Made by a program: the position numbers and the translations under genes. The notes under the pieces were generated by a model. It was not told where the DNA came from. It made no database searches and saw only the letters and a program-made list of their open reading frames with translations. Shown in pieces: positions 28,755-37,531 of a stretch of 64,000 nt of DNA. The stretch is from Rhabditoides inermis (lineage: Eukaryota; Nematoda; Chromadorea; Rhabditida; Rhabditidae): positions 310,001-374,000 of the forward strand of contig CAWZYM010000185.1 in NCBI GenBank assembly GCA_963966185.1, written 5' to 3'. The stretch's first letter is position 1. Each line of letters starts with the position of its first letter.

Positions 28755-31720
28755 TTATCTTTTAAAAGTACTTCCGTAAAAAGTGTTGTTTGTGTTAACC
28801 TGATTCAAGAAAAGCGCATGCATATATTATTAATTTTCGAAAAATCAAATCGTAAACACCTGAACATGAAAACTAACACAAACTTGCTCTTTCAAACGAA
28901 TATAGAATAGTTACACGTAACATTCAGAATAATAAATAATACGATTGTTTTGTTTATTTAGTGTTTTTTTGCGGTATATTATTTATGGTTTATCAGTAAA
29001 ATAAAATGTTATTCGTGATGTTGTTTGACTCAATGTTTCAGGTATAAAAATGTCAAAAAAATAAAACATGGAATTATTCAACATTAATTATTCAAAAATT
29101 ATTCAACGTTTTGAAAGAGCAAGTTTGTGTTAGTTTTCATGTTCAGGTGTTTACGATTTGATTTTTCGAAAATTAATAATATATGCATGCGCTTTTCTTG
29201 AATCAGGTTAACACAAACAACACTTTTTACGGAAGTACTTTTAAAAGATAATATATGTCCTTTTGTTGAATTTCATAGAAATTTTCTCTCTCGTCTTCAT
29301 ACATGTAACATGTTCTTCTCTCATTATTTCATCAATTTCATTTCAAATTTATTCGATATTTTCTCGTTCTCTCGTTCTCTCCTTCCATTCCTTCCCTCCT
29401 TCTCTCCTTCTTTCCTTCTCTCCTCCTCTCCTTTCCTCCTTCTCTCCTCCCATTCCTTCCCTCCTTCTCTCCTTCTCCCCTTCTCTCCTCCTCTCCTCCT
29501 CTCCTCCTCTCCTTCCCTCCTTCCCTCCTTCTTTCCTTCTCTCTTTCTCTCGTTCTCTCTTTCTCTCGTTCTCTCTTTCTCTCGTTCTCTCGTTATCCCT
29601 TTCTCTCTTTCTCTCGTTCTCTAGTTCTCTCGTTCTCTCGTTCTCTCGTTCTCTCTTTCTCCCTTTCTCTCTTTTCTCTCTTTCTCTCGTTCTCTCTTTT
29701 CTCTCTTTTCTCTCTTTCTCTCGTTCTCTCTTTCTCTCGTTCTCTCGTTCTCTCGTTCTCTCGTTCTCTCCGTCTCTCCGTCTCTCCTTCTCTCCTTCCC
29801 TCCTTCCCCCCTTCTCCCTTTCTCTCTTTCTCTCGTTCTCTCGTTCTCTCGTTATCTAGTTCTCTCGTTATTTCGTTTTCTCTTTCTCTCGTTCTCTCGT
29901 TCTCTCGTTCTCTCGTTCTCTCGTTCTCTCGTTCTCTCGTTCTCTCGTTCTCGCGTGTCTCCTTCTCTTCTTCTCTCCTTCCCTCCTTCCCTCCTTCTCC
30001 CTTTCTCTTTTTCTTTAGTTCTCCAGTTCTCTCTTTCTCTCGTTCTCTCTTTCTCTCTTTCTCTCTTTCTCTCGTTCTCTCGTTCTCTCGTTCTCTCGTT
30101 CTCTCGTTTCTCGTTCTCTCGTTCTCTCGTTTTCTCCGTCTCTCCGTCTCTCCTTCTCTTCTTCCCTCCTTCCCTCCTACCACCCTCCTTCTCTCTTTCT
30201 CTCGTTCTCTCGTTCTCTAGTTATATCGTTCTCTCTTTCTTTCGTTCTCTCTTTCTCTTGTTCTCTCTTTCTCTCGTTTTCTCGTTCTCTCGTTCTCTCG
30301 TTCTCTCGTTCTCTCTTTATCTCGTTCTCTCTTTCTATCCTTCTCTCGTTCTCTCGTTCTCTCGTTCTCTCGTTCTCTCCGTCTCTCCTTCTCTTCTTCC
30401 CTCCTTCTCTCCTTCTCTCTTTCTCTCTTTCTCTCGTTCTCTATTTCTCTCGTTATATCGTTATATCGTTCTCTCTTTCTCTCGTTCTCTCGTGCTCTCG
30501 TTTTCTCGTTCTCTCGTTCTCTCGTTGTCTCGTTGTCTCGTTGTCTCGTTTTCTCGTTGTCTCGTTCTCTCCTTCTTTCCTTCCCTCCTTCCCGCCTTCT
30601 CACTTTCTTTCTTTCTCTCGTTCTCTAGTTCTCTCGTTATATCGTTCTCTCTTTCACTCGTTTTCTCTTTCTATCGGTTTCTCTTTCTCTCGTTCTCTCA
30701 TTATCTCTTTCTCTCTTTCTCTCTTTCTCTCTTTCTCTCTTTCTCTCTTTCTCTCTTTCTCTCTTTCTCTCTTTCTCTCTTTCTCTCTTTCTCTCTTTCT
30801 CTTTTTTCTCTAGTTCTCTCCTTCTCTCCTTCTCTTCTTCTCTCCATCCCTCCTTCCCTCCTTCTCCCTTTCTCTCTTTCTCTCGTTCTCTAGCTCTCTC
30901 GTTATATCGTTCTCTCTTTCTCTCGTTTTCTCTTTCTCTCCTTCCCTCCTTCCCTCCTCCTCCCATTCTCTCTTTCTCTCGTTCTCTAATTCTCTCGTTA
31001 TATCGTTCTCGCTTTCTCTCGTTCTCTCTTTATCTCTTTCTCTCTTTCTCTCTTTCTTTCGTTCTCTAGTTCTCTCGTTCTCTCTTTCTATCCTTCTCTT
31101 CTTCTCTCCATCCCTCCTTCCCTCCTTCTCCCTTTCTCTCTTTCTCTCGTTCTCTAGCTCTCTCGTTCTCTTTTTATATCTTTCTCTCTTTCTCTCGTTC
31201 TCTCGTTCTCTCCGTCTCTCCTTCCCTCCTTCCCTCCTCTCTTTTTCTCCTTTTCTCTCGTTATATCGTTCTCTCGTTCTCTCGTTCTCTCGTTCTCTCG
31301 TTCTCTCGTTCTCTCGTTCTCTCTTTCTCTCTCCCCTTACTAAATTCCTACTGATCGCAGCCACCAAAGTACATCTGTCTCTCTCCAAACAGCGTGCTCT
31401 CTCGCGTGCTCTCGCGCTCGCCCGCCAGCAGAGGGCTAGCTATCAGCTAGCGTGACTGGAAACGACACCCACCCACCCACCCACCCACACGCTGGCCTTT
31501 CGCCTAGTGCGAGTGCGAGATCGCTCATAACTTCTTTCGGAGAAAAGATACAAAGATGCCGTCAATTAGTGATCTGCCCTATGGAACCGTGCGAATCTAA
31601 CTAACATAAATTGGAAGACTTCACATTGTTGCTAACATGTCCTTTGGATATCGCTACTTGAAAATTCTGGCGCGAGCCTTATTTTAACCCAAGAGAGAGG
31701 GCGCTGCGCGCCCTCTCTAA
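28755..31720 (+). mobile_element. Helitron (2,966 bp) inserted in receptor A exon 7
   Basis: It begins TTATCTTTTAAAAGTACTTC after the host TACA and ends with a palindromic GC hairpin and CTAA at 31,720, followed by host TGTCACCG. The host exon is continuous across it, with insertion exactly between A and T and no duplication. Layout: a 5' foldback with arms 28,755-28,899 and 29,106-29,251; a 2-kb polypyrimidine satellite; then a unique 3' region with the family motifs gtgcgaatctaactaacata and ggcgcgagcc. It has no Rep/helicase and is non-autonomous. The other copies are at 45,018-48,058 and 51,578-54,613. Confidence 0.92.
29355..31330. repeat. ~2-kb polypyrimidine satellite (CTCTCGTT/CTCTCTTT)n inside the Helitron
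   Basis: Almost pure C/T on the plus strand, made of an 8-bp unit CTCTCGTT alternating with CTCTCTTT and with islands of CCTTCCCT. Copies lie at 45,620-47,680 and 52,180-54,235. Because the 8-mer contains no stop in any frame, many long Ser/Leu/Phe or Arg/Glu frames appear on both strands; none is a gene. Confidence 0.95.
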
Positions 31721-32447
31721 TGTCACCGTATTCGATGCTCGTATTGAGTGGGGAGTTAAGAAAAGAGGTGAGCGCAAAAGTTATCAAGACATTTATTCAG
31801 TTTTTAGATTGTCAAGCGTCTGCCATGGGTGCGAAAACGGACTGTGTCGGTATCGACAGTGTTCTCTCAAGCTCAAATTTCTCGACTATCGTGATGCATT
31901 TTACAAATACAATCATTCGAGTTGTGTGATGTGATTTAGAAACTTTGATGTTTTGGTTAAATGATGTATAGTCATAGCAACGATGTTTTCGTCACTTCCT
32001 TCTTCGTTTGGTCAGCTCTCCGATACTTTTCGTGTTTCTTACTGCAGTCAACTATGTAGTAAAGCTGACTTTAAAAAAAAACTAGTAAAGCTAACAACTT
32101 AGTGAACTAGTAAAAAGTAAGCTAGTAAACTAGTTTGTTGTCGCTCCGTCGATGCGATCTTACCATAGGATACTACGACAACCATATGATGCAAGAGATC
32201 ATAGGCGTTTATCGGCTAACTGGATCCTTTGTTGCTTCATTCGAAAGTTTTGTGGGCTCTTTAACAATTTGTGGTTTTCTTCTAAAAGGCAATAGGGAGA
32301 GATTTCGATTATCGAGAAGTGTTGTTCGAATACTAAAAAAATAAAGAGCGCGTTTAGAAAATTGAGAAAAAGAAGATGATTCGTGTCGAGCGTTAACACA
32401 TTCATTTGTTTTGTAAACATCTTTAAAAAGAGTCAGACGATGAACAT

Positions 32448-33451
32448 TCACTTCTTGACCGCCCACGATTGCTTTAATTGAGTGAAGTAGGCTTCTTTAT
32501 CGATGTGCTGCCCAGAGATCACGACCACCGCGACTTTCTCTCTTCTGAAAACAGTAGCAAAAAAAGTAGTGAAGTCCCGAAAATCGACAAAAAAACTAAT
32601 CATTCTGTGTTACCGTGTCTCTACGTTCTCCTGGCAAAATAATACTTATTTACAAGTCAAGCTTCTAACTGACTTGTTCATACCTTCACGGCCCGGATAG
32701 TTGCACAGTCGGCAGCGGCGCGGGCGCAGACCGCTCCGCAAACACGCGACGCGTCCCTCTTCGCGAATCACCAGAAAGATATGAAGCGCGATAATTTTTC
32801 GACTGAAATCGCTACGCGCCCATTCATTCGCCACGCACCCTGCGCGCGTCTTTCTCTCTGTTGGCGCGCTGTGCAACTATCCGCTATCCGGGCTGTGACC
32901 TTGGCAGTCGGTACAGAACATTCATTATCAAATCATTGCGATCCCGCAGACACTTGGTCGCCGAGATGGTGATAATATCGCAACAGCTGAATATTGTATA
33001 ATTACGTTTTCAGTATAAAAGCTCTCTCACAGCACGAATATGAGTTCGGCAGTCGACAACAGGAAGTTGACAGCGTGTTGATCGTGGCGGAAGACGATGA
33101 AAGGAACGACGACACTGCCGACGATGATCAGACAGCAGACGGCTACGACCATGTAGAGACTGCGAATCAACTAAAGAACATTGTTCGCATTTGGTCACAA
33201 AAGCGTAGTATCACTCATTTATAGGGTGTCTATCCGCAACTTTTCACTGCATATTCTATCAAAATACTTACATGTGACAGAGATAGTATGATTAAAAACA
33301 ATAACTCGAGAGAGAACAGCATCATTCACCTTCATAAGTGACAGTTTTCAATTAGTTGATATCTGGCGCAGGGCGAATATTCGGACGGGTTTGGGTCTTT
33401 TCTGAACTTTACGAAAAGCTCGTTGTTCCAACGAACCAGCCAGAACGACAT
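32448..33451 (-). pseudogene. Receptor D: Sra/Srab/Srb-like 7TM chemoreceptor pseudogene
   Basis: Minus-strand exons 33,451-33,330, 33,170-33,031, 32,986-32,900 and 32,544-32,448 match receptor E one to one. They carry MSFWLVRWNNEL, CARYQLIENCHL (the RYQ..EN motif of the Sra/Srab/Srb superfamily), the helix LYMVVAVCCLIIVGSVVVPF, and the tail AYFTQLKQSWAVKK. There are two lesions relative to E: the acceptor before MSFW is AA instead of AG, and one base is missing before the next donor, giving TTA-TGA after NCHL. A 211-bp MITE sits at the end of the 32,986-32,900 exon. The exons for the first four helices were not found. It lies convergent to receptor A. Confidence 0.8.
32687..32897. mobile_element. 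211-bp TIR element at a receptor D splice donor (Transib-like ends)
   Basis: Ends CACGGCCCGGATAG and CTATCCGGGCTGTG, flanked by ACCTT at 32,682-32,686 and 32,898-32,902. Receptor E has the empty site (ataccttagcagtcgg at 43,591). CAC-starting ends with a 5-bp duplication resemble Transib elements; that assignment is tentative. The duplicated ACCTT rebuilds the AAG|GT donor on the minus strand, so the insertion need not abolish splicing. Confidence 0.65.
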
Positions 33452-33529
33452 TTGCAACACATATGTAACATTTGAGAAAACGGGAGCAGCAAATTCGCAG
33501 GAATTCGCCCTTTTCTACTTAGCAAAACA

Positions 33530-33606
33530 CGTTGTCTATGACAGGATCTGAACCTGCATAATGATGCCTGAGAGGCGTGAACACAACCACTGTGCCACGC
33601 TAGTTG
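33530..33606 (-). tRNA. tRNA-like sequence, likely pseudogene
   Basis: On the minus strand, GCGTGGCACAGTGGTTGTG could be an A box, then CGCCTCTCAGGC, and CAGGTTCAGATCCTG a B box. The acceptor stem was not closed by eye. Confidence 0.3.
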
Positions 33607-33929
33607 AGAGAAGCGACAGCTCATTCAAAAAAAAGCGCTTAAAGTACGTTTAAACAGAGATTTACAGAAAAATCATAGTTTATCCTAATAGATAGATAAA
33701 TTCACGATAAGTTTAACGGTACACAAATTTTACTTTGAAAAAAATTCACTCAAACGCCCTCAGGGCTTCAAAGTCGCTTGGCACAGGTCCAGGAGACTAT
33801 GGCACAGTGCCAGGAGACTATACTCTGACAGTCTGACCTCACGCTGCGTATCGCTATCAGCTGTTCCGCTGTCAAATCAAATGTTCGTTCGTTTTCCCTT
33901 ATTTTGTTGTATTTTGTTGTGTTTATTTA

Positions 33930-34830
33930 TGATGTATAATATTGTGTGTTGTTTGTCATGATCATGCTATCGAATAAACGTCGTTTTGCCCTAAGTTCAT
34001 CGGTGCGCAACGATGAAGCCGCGACGAAATTGTGTTTTTTTCTTGTTTATTACGCTATCGTTCTTTTTGAATACAGTATTTGTTTTGATGTGTTTTTTTC
34101 CAGGAGCTTCACATGGACAAACTTTACCTATTCGTCATCAAGAATCATTGTCACATTGTGAACAGGTACGTAAGCGTTGAATTATCTTCTATGAGCTGAT
34201 GTTGTTGAAACACCAGCGTTGTTGTATTTTGACAATGTGCTTTATTTATGACGTACTGCATATTTACTGGTATATGTAATCAAAATGAATTGCAGTTGTG
34301 ACTCGCCGGCGTCAATGAAGCACACGGAAGGTGCGCGGGGCTGCGTCGGCCGGCAGACCGAGCCGAGCGGTTCGGCCAACTCGTCCTCCGCATGAAGAGC
34401 AACGTGAGTTTTGTTTTTAACATGATATACTTTGTTTGTTATGTTTTTTGTATGGCTGAATACATGTTGTTATACATATTGCACAACCTCCGTTTTGTGA
34501 TTTAGATAAGCGCCGTGCCTGGTGCAGGGCATCGACTGCGAGTTCGTCCTCGTCGCGCCCCAGGAGCAGCGTCAAGCGTGAGAAGGTACGATACTGATGT
34601 TCTGTTGTCGTAGTTGCCGCTTGCCCAGGTATGATAGTTTGTTTCCTAACTGCTCTTTTTATGCAGTGCATACGTTTTCAGCTTCTCGGAGCTGCTCCCG
34701 GAGTGGCAGCTGTGCCACGCCTGAGGCTGGAAGTGCCCGTACCTGTTCCCGATCCACCCAGAAAGCTTCGCCAACACAAAAAACTCCCCGTAATATTGTT
34801 CTGATAAAACATTTAATTACATGATGTGTC
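33930..34830 (+). other. Exon-like segments, no gene recognised
   Basis: An acceptor (tttttccag) precedes ELHMDKLYLFVIKNHCHIVN and a donor at 34,165; further acceptor-bounded pieces near 34,296-34,395, 34,529-34,586 and 34,669-34,800 have GC-rich, coding-like composition. The pieces do not join into one open frame that I can defend. AATAAA-like signals are absent. This could be a decayed gene or a repeat. Confidence 0.25.
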
Positions 34831-35023
34831 ATTCTTCTTACGATAAACATTTCAATTGTCATGTTTGTGTTGAATTGTTTTGTTTTTGTTGGTTTCGTTC
34901 TTTGAGTTAAAAAGACTCGCTCGACAAACGCAATATCGATCGTTTGGTATGGGTCAGAGTGTAGACAGCGAGAGTGAATGCAAGATCGGTTCGCAATAGA
35001 GCTCATGAATCTGTGTTTAGTCG

Positions 35024-35515
35024 GACTTTAAAGGAACGTACCACTCTAAAATTCGTGTGTAAACTTCGACTACCACGTGAAAGAACATGAAAATACAATC
35101 ACTTCTCATGAAAAAAAAACATATGCAAAAAATGAAGACAAGGTGTAGAAAACGGATCGCGAAGTTGTGTATTTCGTAGTGAGAAGTACCGAAATATGCC
35201 GTAGATGCACAACGCACACTTCTAAAACCGAAAATTTGTATGCTCATATGACTATCAATCATAATCATATGTGCATATACACATAATGACATATGTAACA
35301 ATCTAGTAAATAGTGTGATTTGTGCGTACGGAATGTTCTACGGCACAATTCGGTATTTCTCACTACGAAATACACAACTTCGCAAGGCGTTTTCTACACC
35401 TTATCTTCATTTTTAGCATATAGTTTAATGATGAAAAGTGATTGTATTTTCACGTATTTTCACGCAGCAGTCGTAGTTTACTCACGAACTTCAGAGTGAT
35501 ACGTTCCGTAAAGTT
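35024..35515. mobile_element. Foldback element (~490 bp)
   Basis: Arms 35,024-35,190 and 35,345-35,515 are inverse copies (ggaacgtaccactctaaaat ... gcgaagttgtgtatttcgta versus tacgaaatacacaacttcgc ... tcagagtgatacgttcc). Same family as 237-470 and 39,090-39,480. Confidence 0.8.
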
Positions 35516-35799
35516 TTTTTTGGCACGTAGAGAGTTAGCAGAAACTTTTCTTTAGCGATTTCCGCGATCAACTTTTTTTTAAAGTTTTTTTTTTCGGATT
35601 TTTCAATTACCCTCGAACGCGCCATTGTACCTTTGAAAGTAGTGTTTTCAAATCATAACACATTTACACATTCATCAATGATGTTTTTTGAATGTTTTTG
35701 AGCACACTATTTTTTCAATTCATAACACAATGATTTCAAAAACTGGCGAGCTTCGCTTGTGAGTGCTATTTCCGCGTCGTGTCACTTTTTCAGTCGATC

Positions 35800-35872
35800 C
35801 TCCTCTCAGTGGGGCTTCCACTGCGAGGGCGCGAGCCCTATCCCAAACAAGGTCGCTGCGCTTTCCATAATG
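35800..35872 (+). mobile_element. Degenerate Helitron 3' end
   Basis: gggcgcgagccctatcccaa followed by ggtcgctgcgctttccataatg resembles the cgcgagccc...hairpin...CTAAT terminus of the other copies, but the hairpin has decayed. No 5' end was identified. Low confidence. Confidence 0.35.
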
Positions 35873-36323
35873 TATACACGTTCATTAAACATGACATCTT
35901 GAACTCATACAATTGTTTTTTTTGATTTGACTTTCTTGCTGTCGTCACATTGAACACTCACGCAATTCAACTCATACAAAGTTAACTTGCTATTTGTTAT
36001 GTTAACATGTTTTCTGTTTGTTTCTTCTTCTTTTCTTTTTGATATACAACGCGCGTTTTTGACTATAAACATTTATCGCCAATTCATCTCTCCATGTTGC
36101 CATCTTGCATCTTGGCAAATGAGTCAACGATATCTGACAATATTGAATTTTTTTCGTGTTTTTAAAAGAGCATTCAAGTAGTCAAGTAAGTATTTGTTTT
36201 TGCGACAGATCAATGGTTCGTTAATACTACTAGTCCGGTTTTTTCAATAGGTGATGCGACGTTGTTAGCTAGGTTTTTTTTGCTCTTTCGCTCATTCTGC
36301 TCGATTGCTCGCCCACTGCTCTT

Positions 36324-37190
36324 TTGAGCTCTTTCAACGACGTGCAGGATTACGTCGCCCAAGTTCTCGACAAGCTCAGTTCCACTCTGGAACAGCGGCT
36401 GTGCAAGCTGGTCAACGAAACTATCGCCACTTCGAAGGAGGAGATCGAGGAGCTGCGACAGCAGATCGAAGAACTCCAAAAGGAATTCCCTGTGAGTCAC
36501 TCCGTTCCCGTTTCGACACCGATTCCTGTTGTTGCTGTTTCGTCTGGAGAGGAGAGACGACGAATAGTCATTATCACTCGCGTTCCCCGTTCTGATCGAT
36601 CCAGTTTCATTGAAATCGCCACCATGTTCGATCTAAAGATCACCAACTGCCGGGTTCTGGCGTGGATCTTACTTCCTAACTCTTCTCGCCGAATTCACCT
36701 GCCCGGCGACGCTGCCACCTTCAGTTGGAAATTCAACACGGACTGTGTGGGGAGGGACTGTCCCGCGATGGCCAGGCCTGACTACAACTCAGACGACGCC
36801 GCCAAGTACGCCTCACCTTGGAAGACCGCATAGAGAGAAACGACGCCGCCGGCCGCCGCGAGTGGACTGTAAGGGACTTCGAGCACTACAACCTGCCTGC
36901 GCCTGGACCATGGAACAAGATGAATCGCTAATTGTTTCTCTATTCTCTCTTTTGTCTTTCTCATTTTGTTGTAACATCATTCACGTTCATTTTTTCGGTC
37001 ACTCCTGAATGACAGTTTTTATACCTTCTAACATTTTATACCTTCACACATGTTATTTCTCTGTTTCTCTCGTCACATTTCTCTCTCGGCAGAGAAACTT
37101 TTACGGCCCGAATAAGTGCTCTTCAGAGCTTTCGGGTGTTGTAAAATTAATAATTCTACCAAGTGTTAATAAAGCATATTATTATTAGTT
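36324..37190 (+). pseudogene. LINE-type ORF1-only element with 3' UTR
   Basis: The frame 36,324-36,833 starts MSSFNDVQDYVAQVLDKLSS and contains a coiled coil (TSKEEIEELRQQIEELQKEF) followed by RRRIVIITRVPRSDRSSF, the start of the ORF1 nucleic-acid-binding domain. In another frame, ERNDAAGRREWTVRDFEHYN to TAA 36,929 gives the expected R..WTVRDF ending of LINE ORF1. The middle of the domain is shortened and shifted. No ORF2 follows: after ~200 bp comes a tail with gtgttaataaagcatattat near 37,160-37,190. It may be a half-LINE that moves using another LINE's enzyme, or simply a deleted LINE copy. Confidence 0.6.
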
Positions 37191-37254
37191 GAAAGATCCA
37201 GTATGTAGTGAGTGAGCATCTAGTTCTTCTTGTTTCACCTATAAGATAAATTGT

Positions 37255-37388
37255 ACGCGCGCGAAACGATAGAGGCAAATCGAACCCGAAGAAAACCGTG
37301 TACTGTGTTGTGGGAAATGCAGAGAGCTGAAACTGAAAAAAAAACGAGGTAAATGCAAGTTTTCGCTCTGATGCAACCTTTATCTAAG
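37255..37388 (+). promoter_or_regulatory. Promoter-like module upstream of receptor B
   Basis: gcgcgcgaaacgatagaggc, then accgtgtactgtgttgtggg, acgaggtaaatgcaag, ttcgctctgatgcaacc and tttatctaag at 37,379-37,388, 144 bp before the start codon. The same block order occurs before receptors A and C and in R165. Confidence 0.5.
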
Positions 37389-37531
37389 ATTTACGTGTCT
37401 CGAATAAAAAGGAAGTTGTGTCTTTGTGACGTGTTTCGACAAGGCTTTTGTATTTCTGGGTTCGTGAAGATTATATACAATTTCTTGTATATTACATCGA
37501 GTTTTTTTTCTGAGAGCAGTTTCTCCGCGCC

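Larger units (their letters stand above)
27481..31894 (+). pseudogene. Receptor A: Srg/Srv-like 7TM chemoreceptor split by a Helitron
   Basis: Exons 27,481-27,516, 27,560-27,659, 27,844-28,049, 28,089-28,247, 28,289-28,417, 28,557-28,622, 28,661-28,754 plus 31,721-31,767, and 31,808-31,894. Without the insert these join into 924 nt (307 residues) with consistent phases and no stop. The protein starts MEFVIILQTAFS, and its first cytoplasmic turn follows IVSVLLYVFLITIIL. The helix-3 end has NRFTCVYSPSEHSQ, which corresponds to the NRF...P..h motif of Srg/Srv receptors. The last helix precedes SPYSMLVLSGELRKE, and a basic tail follows. Exon 7 is interrupted after TAC-A by a 2,966-bp Helitron; translation would stop four codons into it (about 266 residues), losing the last helix and tail. 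Paralogues B and C show the uninterrupted site. Confidence 0.85.

Noticed and set aside
28292..28765. 157-codon frame including an Ile-Tyr run
   Set aside because: It joins receptor A exons through a (TA)n intron; consensus donor and acceptor sites and paralogue comparison show the intron.
29263..31388. Very long Ser/Leu/Phe-rich (+) and Arg/Glu/Lys-rich (-) open frames, repeated at 45.5-47.7 and 52.1-54.0 kb
   Set aside because: They are readings of a polypyrimidine 8-bp satellite that has no stop codon in several frames on both strands; no start context, splice structure or domain.
33010..33224. Acidic plus-strand frame (VAEDDERNDDTADDDQ) and its copy at 43,775
   Set aside because: Antisense of a conserved transmembrane exon of receptors D and E, which has correct splice borders on the minus strand.
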